A stretch of 64,000 nt of DNA from Ardenticatenaceae bacterium (GCA_020634495.1 JACKBR010000012.1:46852-110851), one strand, 5' to 3'; shown: positions 1 through 10,257, counted from the first letter of the stretch. Notes: a model not told the origin generated them from the sequence alone. Translations and numbers: made by a program.

Positions 1-860
1 CCAGCCTGATCATCATGAGCCTCATCATTGCCTTTGTCATCATCGGGCCAATCGTGATGTCGCGCATGACCTATTACAACGTCTCACGAGGTGAAGAACA
101 GACCTACAGCCGGGACACCCAAGACTTAGCCTCGCGCAATGCCGCGCCCACCGCCGACCATCCACTGGGAACAGACGAGTTGGGTCGAGACGTGCTGTAC
201 CGCCTGATGGTGGCTGGGCAGCTGTCCTTGGTGATCGCCTTCTCTGTGACCATAATAGCCGAGACGTTTGGCATGTTCATGGGGGCGGTGTCGGGCTACT
301 TTAGCGGCTGGGTAGACAGCCTGATCCAGCGCATCGTAGAATTCATCATCATCCTGCCCTCGCTGCCGCTGCTGTTGGTGCTGTCGTCGATATTGCGCGA
401 CCTGCGGATATCGTTTTTGCCGCCAGAGTGGAGCCAGGCATTTGTGATCATAGCGATATTGGCGGGACTGGGCTGGACGGGAGCGTGCCGGTTAGCGCGG
501 GCGCAGGTGTTGAGCTTGCGCAACCAGGAGTTTACCGAAGCGGCGCGTGCCTTGGGGATGAGTGATTTCCAGATAATATTGCGGCACATGATGCCGAATG
601 CGATTCCGCCGATTATTGTGAATGCGACGCTGGGCTTGGGAAGTGTGATTCTGGTGGAGTCGGCCTTGAGCTTTTTGGGCTTTGGCATCCAGCAGCCGGT
701 GGCTACCTGGGGGAACATGTTGCAGGATGTGCAGAAGGACATGTTCACCGCCCCGTGGAAAGCGTTGTATCCGGGGTTGTTGATTTTTGTGACGGTGTTG
801 GCCGTTAACTATCTGGGGGATGGCTTGCGCGATGCCCTTGACCCCAGACTTAAACTCTAA
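1..860 (+). CDS. Peptide/oligopeptide ABC transporter permease (DppC/OppC family), 5' end cut
   Basis: This is the second membrane subunit of a peptide-type ABC importer. The frame is open from the first bases of the window, so the N-terminus lies outside; an internal Met codon is at 15. About 281 residues are visible with several hydrophobic helices. The cytoplasmic EAA loop that docks the ATPase is clear (EAARALGMSDFQIILRHMMP, about residues 175-194 from the Met at 15). The C-terminal end, with a DALDPRLKL tail, is typical of DppC/OppC proteins. Two matching ATPase genes follow 33 bases downstream, which supports one operon. The substrate cannot be read from sequence; dipeptides, oligopeptides or nickel are all possible in this family. 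Confidence 0.93.
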   Translation, partial: SLIIMSLIIAFVIIGPIVMSRMTYYNVSRGEEQTYSRDTQDLASRNAAPTADHPLGTDELGRDVLYRLMVAGQLSLVIAFSVTIIAETFGMFMGAVSGYFSGWVDSLIQRIVEFIIILPSLPLLLVLSSILRDLRISFLPPEWSQAFVIIAILAGLGWTGACRLARAQVLSLRNQEFTEAARALGMSDFQIILRHMMPNAIPPIIVNATLGLGSVILVESALSFLGFGIQQPVATWGNMLQDVQKDMFTAPWKALYPGLLIFVTVLAVNYLGDGLRDALDPRLKL

Positions 861-893
861 TTTTGTTCGTTCTTTAGGGAAGAGGCAGAGAAA

Positions 894-1898
894 GTGGAGA
901 AAAATAGCAAGGAAAACATTCTTGAAGTAAAGGGTCTTAAGACTCAGTTTTTTACTGAATCGGGCGTTGTGCGTGCAGTTGATGGTATCGATTTTCATGT
1001 CCAACGGGGCGAGGTCCTAGGTATTGTTGGGGAGTCTGGTTGCGGAAAAAGCGTAACTTCTCTTTCTATTATGCGTCTGGTTGGACAGCCGGGTAAGATT
1101 GTGGAAGGCCACATTATTTTTGATAATGAGGATCTTTTGAACTTGCCGGAATCTAAAATGGTCAAGATTCGAGGTAATCGAATTTCGATGATCTTTCAGC
1201 AGCCGCAAAGTTGTCTGAATCCGGTTTTTAGAGTGGGTGATCAGCTATCTGAGGTATTGTTTATCCACCAGGATTTGGGTAAGGAGGCTGGCCAGAAGCG
1301 GGCGGTTGAATTGCTTAGCATGGTGGGTATTCCTGAACCTGAATCACGCGTTAATTCATTTCCTCATGAGATGTCTGGTGGGATGGCCCAGCGCGTGATG
1401 ATTGCGATGGCGCTGGCTTGTGTCCCCGAATTGTTGATTGCTGATGAGCCGACAACGGCTTTGGATGTGACGATTCAGGCGCAGATTCTTGATTTGATGC
1501 GCAATTTGCGGTCTAAAATGGAAACATCCATTATTTTGATTACGCATGATTTGGGTGTTGTTGCTGAAATGTGTGATCGGGTGGTGGTGATGTATGCTGG
1601 CCGTATTGTTGAGGAAGCGCCTATTGTAGAACTTTTTGATTCGCCGAAGCATCCTTATACGGCCGCTTTAATTGGATCAACCCCCGTTTTAGGACAATCT
1701 GAAAAGGAGTTGGTAACAATTCCTGGATCAGTCCCCAACCTTATTGATTTACCAGAAGGGTGTAAATTTGCTCCGCGATGCCTTCCTAGGGTAGAAAATG
1801 AGCTAACGATTTGTACTGAAGAGGAGCCAGAACTTAGGATCATATCTCCTAAACGTAAGGTTCGCTGCTGGCTGTACGAAGAAGGAGTGGAAAGTTAA
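894..1898 (+). CDS. Peptide ABC transporter ATPase, DppD/OppD type
   Basis: First of two cytoplasmic ATPases that power the importer. It has 334 residues, the usual length. Visible motifs are Walker A GESGCGKS near residue 45, the ABC signature MSGGMAQRV, Walker [14 protein letters not shown], and the C-terminal oligopeptide/dipeptide extension with its Cys-containing CKFAPRC segment. The start is GTG at 894, the first start codon after the permease stop, preceded by a purine-rich AGAGG. It ends one base before the ATG of the next gene, so translation of the pair is probably coupled. This gene and the next are more AT-rich than most of the window and contain no ACGGCCGT palindrome. Confidence 0.95.
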   Translation: MEKNSKENILEVKGLKTQFFTESGVVRAVDGIDFHVQRGEVLGIVGESGCGKSVTSLSIMRLVGQPGKIVEGHIIFDNEDLLNLPESKMVKIRGNRISMIFQQPQSCLNPVFRVGDQLSEVLFIHQDLGKEAGQKRAVELLSMVGIPEPESRVNSFPHEMSGGMAQRVMIAMALACVPELLIADEPTTALDVTIQAQILDLMRNLRSKMETSIILITHDLGVVAEMCDRVVVMYAGRIVEEAPIVELFDSPKHPYTAALIGSTPVLGQSEKELVTIPGSVPNLIDLPEGCKFAPRCLPRVENELTICTEEEPELRIISPKRKVRCWLYEEGVES

Positions 1899-1899
1899 C

Positions 1900-2982
1900 A
1901 TGGCAGAGGAAATTAAAGTAGACCGCAGCGCCAAGGCATCTAAGAGTAAGCGAGTTTTGGTTGAAGTAAATAATGTTGTTAAATATTTTCCAGTTCGTGC
2001 TGGCTTGCTGCAGCGGGTGAAGGCCTGGGTAAAAGCAGTTGATGATGTTTCGTTTTTTATTTATGAGGGTGAAACCTTTGGGCTGGTAGGCGAATCTGGT
2101 TGTGGTAAAACCACAATCGGCCGTACGATTTTGCGCCTGATTCCAGCAACTTCTGGAAGTGTGATTTTTGACGGGCAGGATTTATTTGATTTAAATGCAA
2201 GCCAGCTGAAGAAGATGCGCCGGAATATTCAAATTATTTTCCAGGATCCTTATTCGTCTTTAGACCCCAGAATGCCAATTGGCGAAAGCATTGCTGAGGG
2301 ATTGCGCATTCACTCAGACAAGAATTCGCAAGAACGGTACGACATTGTTGTGGAGATGCTGACACGAGTTGGTATGCGGGCTGATCATGCTCGGCGATAC
2401 CCTCATGAATTTTCGGGTGGCCAGCGACAACGGATTGGTATCGCCCGGGCGTTGGCCTTACGGCCGAAATTTATTGTGTGTGATGAGCCTGTCTCTGCCC
2501 TGGATGTTTCTATTCAGGCGCAGGTCTTGAATATTTTGCGGGAATTGCAAAAAGATTTTGGCCTGACTTATTTGTTTATTGCCCATAACCTGAGCGTGGT
2601 TGAGCATTTTAGCGACCGTGTTGGGGTGATGTACTTGGGTAAGATGGTAGAAATGGCCTCAAGGGACGATCTGTATAGAGATCCACTGCATCCGTATACA
2701 CAAGCGTTAATGTCTGCAATTCCTATTCCTGATCCAACATTGAAGCGCCAGCGCGTTATTTTGGAAGGGGATGTGCCCAGCCCGCTGAATCCGCCAAGTG
2801 GCTGCCGGTTCCATACACGCTGCCCGCTGGCTTTTGATAAATGTTCTCAGGAAGAACCGCCCTTCAAAGATTATGGGTCTGAACATTACGCCGCCTGCTG
2901 GTTGCTGGAAAGCGGTGAGAAAGGTGCCAGTAAATTGACTCGCGAAAATTTACCTGATGAGGTCAAAATGGTAGAAGTGTAA
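1900..2982 (+). CDS. Peptide ABC transporter ATPase, DppF/OppF type
   Basis: Second ATPase of the importer, 360 residues. An N-terminal lead of about 20 residues precedes the ABC domain. Motifs are Walker [10 protein letters not shown] (about residue 65), signature [15 protein letters not shown], Walker [14 protein letters not shown], and the C-terminal GCRFHTRC motif of the oligo_HPY extension. The ATG at 1900 has GAAGGAG about 13 bases upstream, inside the end of the previous gene. A strong terminator follows at 3021, so this is the last gene of the operon. DppD/F-type ATPases pair as a heterodimer under the two permeases; the second permease and the binding protein are presumably left of the window. 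Confidence 0.95.
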   Translation: MAEEIKVDRSAKASKSKRVLVEVNNVVKYFPVRAGLLQRVKAWVKAVDDVSFFIYEGETFGLVGESGCGKTTIGRTILRLIPATSGSVIFDGQDLFDLNASQLKKMRRNIQIIFQDPYSSLDPRMPIGESIAEGLRIHSDKNSQERYDIVVEMLTRVGMRADHARRYPHEFSGGQRQRIGIARALALRPKFIVCDEPVSALDVSIQAQVLNILRELQKDFGLTYLFIAHNLSVVEHFSDRVGVMYLGKMVEMASRDDLYRDPLHPYTQALMSAIPIPDPTLKRQRVILEGDVPSPLNPPSGCRFHTRCPLAFDKCSQEEPPFKDYGSEHYAACWLLESGEKGASKLTRENLPDEVKMVEV

Positions 2983-3020
2983 TCTGGTTCCTTTTGGATG
3001 ATTTTGTAATTTTATGAACG

Positions 3021-3049
3021 AAAAGGTCTGCATCAGCAGACCTTTTTTT
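3021..3049 (+). terminator. Intrinsic terminator of the peptide importer operon
   Basis: A 10-bp perfect stem (AAAGGTCTGC / GCAGACCTTT) with an ATCA loop, followed by a run of T. It lies 40 bases after the last ATPase stop codon. Confidence 0.93.
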
Positions 3050-3300
3050 GATGCGTGCGGCTTGTTATGCTGCGTTTAGCCTGGAAAAACCTCGCGATGG
3101 AGAAAAAATTTGCGGGTTTATGACGATTGGCTACTTGTCTTAATCTATTGGCTGACTCTATAATGGGCAAAAGCAGCATCGTGTTCCGGCAAAAATATCG
3201 ATGAACACCAACTAAAATCGGAACACTTAAACTGAGGCAATTTTTACCTGATTTATCCGTCAAAAGATGCTTGCTCCAGTATGAGATAACGGACTTAACT

Positions 3301-4461
3301 ATGGCTGATGCAAAACAAATTTTAGTTGTTGATGATCATTTTGAGATGTTGGAGTTTTTGCGCTCGATGCTGGAACTGTCTAACCAGGATTGTGAGGTGT
3401 TGGCGGTGCCATCGGCGGAAGAGGGGCTGTTGGAGCTGCGGCGGGCACAATTTGATTTGCTAATTACGGATGTTCGTTTGCCGGGCATGAGCGGGTTTGA
3501 TTTGGTGCGCCGCATCAAGACTTTGGGGCGTGATCTGCCGGTGATTATGATTACGGCTTACTCGTCGAGCCAGGGGAAGAAGGAAGCTGCCGAGCTAGGC
3601 GTTTATCGTTATTTTCAGAAGCCTTTGGATACGGACAGTGTGTTAACGGCCGTTCATACTGCGCTTCATGGGGAATCTGTGGCTTTGCCACCTACTGGCC
3701 CCCTAAAATCTGTGGCTAAAAGCACGGCCGTTTCTAATGATCTACAGCGCCGGTTGGATTCATTGCGGGTAGATACCGGGGCAATGCATTTGACCCTGGC
3801 AACAACCGTTGGCGAAATCTTGTTCTCGGCCGGAGACGGCCGTCAGTTTGATTTGAAAAAATTGATGGGCATTGTGGCTGATAATTTGAGCAACAGCTTT
3901 TTGCTGGCGGATGAGCTGGGCGCTGCGGAGCCATTTACCTTGCAATACCACATGGGGGATGATTTTGAGTTTTATTGTGCCAATGTGGGGCGGTCACATT
4001 TTTTGACCCTCTTTTTTGATATGGCTTCGCGGCGGGGCCGAATTGGCACCATTTGGGTGTTTACCCAGCGGGCCATTAAAGATTTGCTGGTCATGCTGCC
4101 CTCCCTGGAAAGATCGCCGCAGCCAGCTGTGGCCGCTGCTGTTGAGCCACAACGACAGGCACAGCAAGAAGTAGAGCCTGTGGTGGAAACGGCCGTTTCC
4201 ACTCCGCAACCAGACCCCGACCCTGCGCCAGAAGAAGACCCCGCACCCCCGGCCGATTATTTAGACATTGCCCCAGATGAATTAATGGATTTGCTTTCTG
4301 GTGGAACAGGGCCAGCAGACGAAACGGCCGATCTGGATGCCTTTTGGGATACAGCCCTTACTGACGACGATAGCTTAGACAATTCACAAGGCATCTCGTT
4401 AGATGAAGCCTTGCAGCGAGGCATTATCGATTTTAACGATAACAGCCAGCCTGGTGAATAG
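3301..4461 (+). CDS. Response regulator with receiver domain and a roadblock-like C-terminal region
   Basis: An N-terminal receiver domain (residues 1-120) keeps every phosphorylation residue: D11/D12, D57 as acceptor, T85 and K107. A second folded region at about 150-275 has alternating strands and helices and a segment (GAMHLTLATTVGEILFSAGD) that resembles Roadblock/LC7 domains, which usually bind small GTPases. That assignment is by eye only. The last 110 residues are acidic and Pro-rich and probably disordered. No DNA-binding domain is visible. The ATG at 3301 was chosen because the receiver begins right after it; a TTG at 3271 in the same frame is possible. No kinase is adjacent. The gene converges on the HAD gene 3 bases away. 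Confidence 0.85.
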   Translation: MADAKQILVVDDHFEMLEFLRSMLELSNQDCEVLAVPSAEEGLLELRRAQFDLLITDVRLPGMSGFDLVRRIKTLGRDLPVIMITAYSSSQGKKEAAELGVYRYFQKPLDTDSVLTAVHTALHGESVALPPTGPLKSVAKSTAVSNDLQRRLDSLRVDTGAMHLTLATTVGEILFSAGDGRQFDLKKLMGIVADNLSNSFLLADELGAAEPFTLQYHMGDDFEFYCANVGRSHFLTLFFDMASRRGRIGTIWVFTQRAIKDLLVMLPSLERSPQPAVAAAVEPQRQAQQEVEPVVETAVSTPQPDPDPAPEEDPAPPADYLDIAPDELMDLLSGGTGPADETADLDAFWDTALTDDDSLDNSQGISLDEALQRGIIDFNDNSQPGE

Positions 4462-4464
4462 GCC

Positions 4465-5190
4465 TCAATTGGGCGGGTGGGCGTTTTGTAGAACGGCCGT
4501 AACTTGCCCCAAATCACGAACGCACCAATAAGACATCTCCCCGTACAAACCCTCCGGATCATAAATGACAGGCGTCATGCCTGCTTTACTTGCGCCAATG
4601 CCATCGGCAAAATAGTTATCCCCCACATACAAACATTCAGCCGCCGCCAAACTGCCAAACTGAGCGCGGGCATGATCAAAAATAGCTACGTTGGGCTTCC
4701 AGCAGCCAATTTCCCCAGCGGCCAGAGTCATATCAAACCAATCCGTGATGCCCAACTGTGCCAGCACATCATGAAAGGGCTGCGAGCGATTAGAAATAAC
4801 CCCCAGAATATAGCCAGCTTCCTTTAGCTGCTTCAGCAACCCCGCAGCGCCATCTGCCAACTGTACCGTTGGCGCGTACTCACTCCCAAACCAATCAGTC
4901 ACCTGCTGGGCGCGTTCATGTAAATTTTCTGTTACCTGCACTGTTTCAAGGAGCTGCCGGGAATAATTCACCCAAAACTGCGCTTCACCCAAACGAGTCA
5001 TTTCCGCATTCAACAAAGTATCTTGCCCCCAATAACGATGTGCCCAAATTTTCACACGCCGGGCAGAAACCTCATCAATATGAATTTGGCGTGAGCGGGC
5101 AAATTGGATAAAAGCCTCGGTAGGGGCAGGTGAGGGAATGCGTAAAGTACCGTCTAGATCAAAAAAGATTGCTTTATATTGGCTTGTCAT
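4465..5190 (-). CDS. HAD-superfamily hydrolase (putative phosphatase)
   Basis: 241 residues with HAD motif I FFDLDGTL at the N-terminus, a helical cap, motif II around VISNRS, motif III lysine near GCWKPN, and motif IV VGDNYFADGIGA. This matches the phosphoglycolate phosphatase / haloacid dehalogenase branch, so the likely reaction is phosphomonoester hydrolysis through an aspartyl-phosphate. The substrate is unknown. The start at 5190 is preferred over an upstream in-frame start at 5205 because AGGAG sits five bases before it. The gene is divergent from the GT2 gene at 5286. Confidence 0.88.
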   Translation of the reverse strand: MTSQYKAIFFDLDGTLRIPSPAPTEAFIQFARSRQIHIDEVSARRVKIWAHRYWGQDTLLNAEMTRLGEAQFWVNYSRQLLETVQVTENLHERAQQVTDWFGSEYAPTVQLADGAAGLLKQLKEAGYILGVISNRSQPFHDVLAQLGITDWFDMTLAAGEIGCWKPNVAIFDHARAQFGSLAAAECLYVGDNYFADGIGASKAGMTPVIYDPEGLYGEMSYWCVRDLGQVTAVLQNAHPPN

Positions 5191-5232
5191 GCGAACTCCT
5201 GACATTAAATGAATTGTAGCAAATGGTAATAG

Positions 5233-5261
5233 TTGTTGGGCGGCAAAATAACCGTTACAAT
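5233..5261 (+). promoter_or_regulatory. Predicted sigma-A type promoter for the GT2/methyltransferase pair
   Basis: TTGTTG, 17-base spacer, TACAAT. The predicted transcription start is near 5268, about 18 bases before the ATG at 5286. Confidence 0.6.
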
Positions 5262-5285
5262 CAGCCAGTTTTTTAGGTAGGGTTT

Positions 5286-6044
5286 ATGCTTATGACTGAT
5301 AGTTTTGTAATTGTACCAACTTATAACGAGGCTGATAATTTGGATGATCTTATCTCCCAATTGTTAGCCTTGCCAGTTGCTGTGGGGGTGATTGTGGTAG
5401 ATGATAATTCCCCCGACGGCACGGGAGAGCTGGCTGACAAATGGGCAGCGAAGCATCCTGGACGGGTTGTCGTTGTTCATCGCCCTGGCAAGTTGGGCCT
5501 GGGAACAGCCTATATTGCTGGCTTTAAGAAAGCGCTGCTCATTGGGGCCAAGCGCATTATGACGATGGATGCGGATTTTTCGCATAATCCACGCTACATT
5601 CCAGATATGATTACCCTGAGCAAGACGAAGCATGTGGTGATTGGCTCGCGCTATGTGGCCGGTGGCGGCCAGCAGAACTGCACCTGGAAACGGGTTGTGC
5701 TAAGCAAAGGGGCAAACTTTGTGGCCCGTTCTTTGCTGGGGCTAAAGGCGCGTGATGCGACGGCGGGCTTTCGCCTGTACCGGCGTGAGGTGCTGGAGTC
5801 TATTCCGCTGGACAGAATCTTCTCCAGTGGCTATTCGTTTTTAGTTGAGATGCTGTTTTTGTGCCAGCGGCGTGGCTGGCAAATTGGCGAAGTGCCGATA
5901 ATTTTTGAAGATCGGCGTAAAGGCCAGACAAAAATTTCTCGCAATGAAGTGATTAAGGCGCAGTACACGCTGCTGCGGCTTGCGTTTCGCCGTTTGCGGG
6001 GCGGGGAACCCAGAAGACCAGAAGTGCCAATTTCTTCCTCATGA
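5286..6044 (+). CDS. GT2 glycosyltransferase, polyprenol-phosphate mannose synthase-like
   Basis: 252 residues. It has the GT-A start VPTYNEADNLDDLI, the nucleotide-binding VVDDNSPDGTG, and the DxD-type motif MDADFSHNP. There is no C-terminal membrane region, so it resembles the short soluble DPM1-type enzymes. These move a sugar from a nucleotide donor to polyprenyl phosphate on the cytoplasmic face. That product is the donor used by GT-C membrane glycosyltransferases, several of which follow at 7-17 kb, so the context fits. ATG at 5286 or 5292 is possible. The stop overlaps the next start in an ATGA arrangement. Confidence 0.92.
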   Translation: MLMTDSFVIVPTYNEADNLDDLISQLLALPVAVGVIVVDDNSPDGTGELADKWAAKHPGRVVVVHRPGKLGLGTAYIAGFKKALLIGAKRIMTMDADFSHNPRYIPDMITLSKTKHVVIGSRYVAGGGQQNCTWKRVVLSKGANFVARSLLGLKARDATAGFRLYRREVLESIPLDRIFSSGYSFLVEMLFLCQRRGWQIGEVPIIFEDRRKGQTKISRNEVIKAQYTLLRLAFRRLRGGEPRRPEVPISSS

Positions 6045-6952
6045 TGATAGATGTCCAATGTAATTTATGTGGGGCTGATAATTACGTGGTGCGTTTTCCT
6101 GCCACCATGCAGCCAGATGAACAAATTGAAGTCGATGTGTTTTCCTGTACCAATCCTGGGTACGGGCATCATGCACAGATTGTGCAGTGCCGGGAGTGCG
6201 GCTATGTTTATGCCAATCCGCGCTGGTCTGGCGATGAGATTTTGCAGGCGTATACGGCCGTTACCGACGAAACCTACGTGCAAGAGCGGGCCGGGCGTGA
6301 GCTGACCTTCCAAAAACATCTGCGTTCCCTAGAAAAACGAGTGGGCCAGGCCAACGGCCGTTCCCTGCTGGATGTTGGCGCGTACATTGGCGTGTTTGTA
6401 GAAACGGCCGCACGGGCAGGCTGGCAGGCTTGCGGCGTAGAACCCTCTGAGTGGGCGGCCAGCGTGGCCCAGCGGCAAGGGCTAAACGTCATTCATGGCA
6501 CGCAGGATGCACCAGAACTGGCTGGCAAACAGTTTGACGTGATAACCATGTGGGACGTGATTGAACATGTGGCCAATCCGTCGGGCGAGATTGGCAAGGC
6601 GTACCAGCTTTTGGAGCCAGGCGGCTGGCTGGTTGTTCACACGATGGACATTAGCAGCCTGACAGCCAAATTGATGGGATCGCGCTGGCCCTGGCTGATG
6701 GACATGCACATTCATTATTTCAGCCAAAAAACATTGCGCCAGATGCTAAAGAAAAATGGGTTTGAGATCGTTTGGTCCGGGGCAGAAGGCCGTTATTTGC
6801 GCCTGAACTACCTTGTTTCTCGTGTGGAGGCGCTGAGCCGTCCATTGGGTCGTTTAGCAGGCTGGCTTGTGAATGGCCTTCGGTTGGGCGGCGTTGCTAT
6901 CCCCATTAATTTTGGCGATTTGTTTACGGTGTATGCCAGACGGCCGTATTAA
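6041..6952 (+). CDS. SAM-dependent methyltransferase with N-terminal Cys motifs
   Basis: 303 residues. An N-terminal region carries two CxxC pairs (CNLC near residue 6 and CREC near 50), like a small zinc ribbon. It is followed by a class I methyltransferase fold: motif I LLDVGAYIGVFV around residue 108 and MWDVIEHV around 170. This layout is common in Methyltransf_23 proteins that sit in polysaccharide clusters and modify sugars or lipid-linked glycans. The start overlaps the GT2 stop by four bases, so the two are translationally coupled. The actual substrate is not readable. Confidence 0.85.
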   Translation: MMIDVQCNLCGADNYVVRFPATMQPDEQIEVDVFSCTNPGYGHHAQIVQCRECGYVYANPRWSGDEILQAYTAVTDETYVQERAGRELTFQKHLRSLEKRVGQANGRSLLDVGAYIGVFVETAARAGWQACGVEPSEWAASVAQRQGLNVIHGTQDAPELAGKQFDVITMWDVIEHVANPSGEIGKAYQLLEPGGWLVVHTMDISSLTAKLMGSRWPWLMDMHIHYFSQKTLRQMLKKNGFEIVWSGAEGRYLRLNYLVSRVEALSRPLGRLAGWLVNGLRLGGVAIPINFGDLFTVYARRPY

Positions 6953-6964
6953 TTGTAAATCGTG

Positions 6965-7000
6965 AATAATTAACGGTGAATTGTGAACTGTTCACCTTGT
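6965..7000. repeat. Small intergenic inverted repeat
   Basis: GGTGAA and TTCACC form short arms around a 10-base loop within an AT-rich gap that also contains repeated GTGAA units. There is no T run, so it is not an obvious terminator. Confidence 0.4.
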
Positions 7001-7064
7001 TGGGAAACCATCTGCTTGGCAATGTAATATCTCCCGACAGAGTTTGCTAGTACCCTCTTCCATT

Positions 7065-8708
7065 ATGATCGTGTCCAGACAGATGAGCGACAGGCAAGGC
7101 GTAGCAAACCTGGTTCGAAAACGGCCGTTGCCGTTCCTCCTGGCCATTATTTGTTGCGCCATTTTGCTGCAAGCCGCCCTGGTAAAGTACAAAACCACCA
7201 TCTCCCACGACGAAACCATTTCCTACCTTTCCGCCAACGCCCACCAGGGCGAATTTGACCGCATCTTTGCCGAACAGCTTTATCCGGCCAATCAATGGGT
7301 CACCGCTGGCGAATGGAAAGCGTGGTTTGCCCTGGATCAACCCCTGGCTTTTCGGCAAATTGGCCAGGATTTAGCCGAGACGGATATTCATCCCCCGCTC
7401 TACTTTTGGCTGCTCCACCTGTGGGTCTGGCTGTTTGGCGTTCATGCCTGGACTGGCCCCACGCTCAACATGCTGTTGCAGGTGGTCGGCGCGGTAGCCC
7501 TGTTCAAACTGGCAGAGGCGGCGCTCAAAGATAAATTTGAGGCTGTGGTTGTGGTGTTTATTTGGGCGGTAAGTCCCGCCGTGCTAAACACCGTGCTGGA
7601 GGCCCGGCAGTACACCTTGTTTGGCACCTGTGCCATTTTGTTTGTCTGGCTCATCGTGCGGGCAACAGCTGAGGCGAAAATGGGCAGTTGGCAGCTGTGG
7701 GCGCTGCTGGCGATGGTGACAGCTTGCGGGGCGCTGACGCATTACCATTTTGTCCTGGTGGTGGCTGGCGCGGGGCTGGTTTTTGGGCTGAAGTGGCTGC
7801 GGCGAGAATGGCAGCGGGTTATTTGGCTGGGAACGGCCGTCTTCACTGGTTACCTGCTCTCCTTTGCCCTGCATCCCCAATTTTACCAATCGATTCAGGA
7901 ACTGGGCCGACGGCAGGCGCTGGAGGCGCAACATCTCAGCGGCTGGCTGGCTGTGGTGCAGCGTATTTATGCTGTGAGCGTGACGTTTACCGGTTTTTGG
8001 ACGGCCGTAAGCGCCATTCAGCTGCTCCTGTTTTGCCTGGCCGTTGCCAGCCTCATTTGGCTGGGCATGGTTTTGTGGAAAAACCCGGCGCGAATCCGGC
8101 AAAAGAAAGCGGCGACCCCTTTACAAGGGATTGATGTCGCCTTATTTTTTATCTGGATGGCTGGTCTGGGCATCCTGTTGTATCTCACCTTTGTCAGCCC
8201 CATTCACGCCATGAGCGCCCGGCACATGAGCGCCGCCTGGCCGTTTTTTCCGTTTTTGCTGGTTTTGCTGCTGCGCTTGCTGCCCCAGCCTGGCCGGGAT
8301 CGCCTTTTGCTGGCGCTGGCCGTTTTTGTGTTTTTGTCCAGCCCGCTCATGGTTTGGCGCAGCGCCGAAGCCGCCGCAGCTGACCCGCCGCCGGATTGGA
8401 CCTCGTTGAACATTGACAACGTTGTGGCCGATGGCGCTTACCAGGGAATATTCCCCAGGCTGTTCCTGGAACTGCCGGACGATATGCTGGTGTTTGCCGC
8501 CTCCCAAAATGCACTGATTGCCCAACCGGATGCCTGGCTGCCGGAAATGGATGAAACGGCCGTCTACGTCAGCGATCTCTCCTACGACAATACCATCTCC
8601 CACCGCGACCAAATCTTGCAAATTTTAGCCCAAAGGTTTACTGTGGTTCCGCACGCGGTCGATCATTGGCCCATTGGCGATACGTACTTTTTGCAACCCT
8701 TACCCTAA
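7065..8708 (+). CDS. GT39-like (GT-C fold) integral membrane glycosyltransferase
   Basis: About 547 residues and many hydrophobic helices. The first extracytoplasmic loop has the acidic HDE motif (ISHDETISYL), the hallmark catalytic region of PMT/ArnT-type enzymes. DIHPPLYFWLLHLW and LEARQYTLF are the usual downstream family signatures. Such enzymes move sugar from a polyprenyl-phosphate donor to protein, lipid or glycan outside the membrane. The start is uncertain: ATG at 7065 or 7083, with no clear ribosome site; an upstream TTG at 7044 is also in frame. The frame is intact, unlike the next genes. ACGGCCGT palindromes occur inside the gene. Confidence 0.85.
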   Translation: MIVSRQMSDRQGVANLVRKRPLPFLLAIICCAILLQAALVKYKTTISHDETISYLSANAHQGEFDRIFAEQLYPANQWVTAGEWKAWFALDQPLAFRQIGQDLAETDIHPPLYFWLLHLWVWLFGVHAWTGPTLNMLLQVVGAVALFKLAEAALKDKFEAVVVVFIWAVSPAVLNTVLEARQYTLFGTCAILFVWLIVRATAEAKMGSWQLWALLAMVTACGALTHYHFVLVVAGAGLVFGLKWLRREWQRVIWLGTAVFTGYLLSFALHPQFYQSIQELGRRQALEAQHLSGWLAVVQRIYAVSVTFTGFWTAVSAIQLLLFCLAVASLIWLGMVLWKNPARIRQKKAATPLQGIDVALFFIWMAGLGILLYLTFVSPIHAMSARHMSAAWPFFPFLLVLLLRLLPQPGRDRLLLALAVFVFLSSPLMVWRSAEAAAADPPPDWTSLNIDNVVADGAYQGIFPRLFLELPDDMLVFAASQNALIAQPDAWLPEMDETAVYVSDLSYDNTISHRDQILQILAQRFTVVPHAVDHWPIGDTYFLQPLP

Positions 8709-9547
8709 TTTGACCCTATGAATACCAAGCGCCTGTTTGTTGCCCTTTTTGCCATTGCCCTCTTCACGATGGCCGTGCGCGAGACGCTGGACCCGGACAT
8801 GTGGTGGCATTTGCGCACCGGCGAGTACATTTTGCAACATGGCATCCCGGCACAGGACGTTTTTACCTTCACCGTGCCGCAACATGCCTGGGTGACCCAT
8901 GAATGGCTTTCTCAGCTAATTATGTGGTTGGTTTACCTGGCGGGTGGCTTGCCGGGATTGATTCTCTTTTTTGCTGCACTCATCGCTTTAACGTTTTGGC
9001 TGCTGTATTTGGCTTGTGCCGGACGGCCGTATCTGGCAGCCTTCATCGTTCTCCTCTCCGCCATCACCTCCGCCATTGTCTGGGGGGCGCGGCCGCAGAT
9101 ATTTAATTTGTTGCTAACGGCCGTCTTCGTCCTCATCATCGAGCGGGTGAAAGATGGCCGGTGGCAGGTGCGCACCCTCTGGTGGCTGCCGCTGCTGACG
9201 CTGGTTTGGGCCAATTTGCACAGTGGTTACCTGCTGGGCATCGTGCTGCTGGGCACTTATGCGGTTGGCGATTTGGCGCAGCGTTGGCTGGCCATTTCAA
9301 CTGAGCGAACTTTGAAGAAAACGGCGTTACTCACCTCTTTGCTGTCACTTTTGTTAGTTTTTTGGCGGCGGCGGTAAACCCCAGCGGCATCGGCTGTGGA
9401 TTTACCCATTCCTCACCCTGGGCAGCGGCGCGGATTGCAGGCGTACATTCAGGGTGGCTCTCCCCGATTTTCACCAAACCTACTTTTGGCCCTTCGCCGG
9501 GATGCTGGCGCTGGGCGTGCTGGGTTGGATTTTTAATAAAAATGATA

Positions 9548-9614
9548 GGTCTACCCTCACCCTGGCCCTCCCCTGCAGGGGGGATGGCCTCTCCCTTGGG
9601 AGAGGGTTGGGAGG
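9548..9614. repeat. G/C-rich hairpin repeat (CCCTCACCCTGGCC type) inside copy 1
   Basis: Complementary blocks CCCTCACCCTGGCCCTCCCC and GGGAGAGGGTTGGGAGG surround a short centre. A related element is at 57543-57624. It interrupts or extends the coding region. Confidence 0.65.
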
Positions 9615-9754
9615 TGAAACACTGCGCCAGTAACCATCACCGACCTGCTGCTATTTTTTGGCACGGGCGCGGCGGGTTTGCTCTCGGCGCGGCACATTCC
9701 GCTGTTTGCCATTGTGGCCACGCCAATCATCGTGCGTCATTGGCTGGCCGTGTT

Positions 9755-9815
9755 AAAGACCCTAAGGGTTTAATTACGGGACTGCAAACCCCAACGAGGA
9801 AAAACCCTTAGGGTC
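9755..9815. repeat. Inverted repeat with GACCCTAAGGGTTT arms
   Basis: GACCCTAAGGGTTT is followed after about 30 bases by AAACCCTTAGGGTC, its perfect complement. It lies within the broken copy 1 gene, near a frame change. Confidence 0.75.
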
Positions 9816-10257
9816 TGGGCTGTTTGTGGTGCTGAACTGGTTCATTTGCTGGTGGCGGTAGGTACGGCCGTTCTCTACACCCTCGCCAAAATTGACAACA
9901 ACCAGACCGCCATCGCCGCCCGTTATCCGGTGGCGGCCGTGGATTATTTGCAAGCATCCGGGCTGGACGAGGGCGCGGGCTACACAGCTACAACTGGGGC
10001 GGCTACCTCATCTGGCGCGGCGTGCCCGTGTTTGTAGACAGCCGTGCCGATGTGTACGGCGATCCGTTCCTGCTGCGCTACCGCGAAACGTTTGAGGTGC
10101 GCCCACCTGGCGAAACCGCTGGACGGTACAATGTGGATTATGTGTTGATGGAGCCGGGGTGCCGTTAACGGCCGTTCTCGCCGCCAGCCCTGAATGGACA
10201 CAGGTTTATGAAGATGAAATTGCTGAAATTTTTGTGCGAGGTGAAAAAGTGGCAGAG

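Noticed and set aside
7584..8621. Two open frames on the minus strand opposite the GT39 gene at 7065
   Set aside because: No ribosome site and no domain; the plus-strand gene explains the openness.
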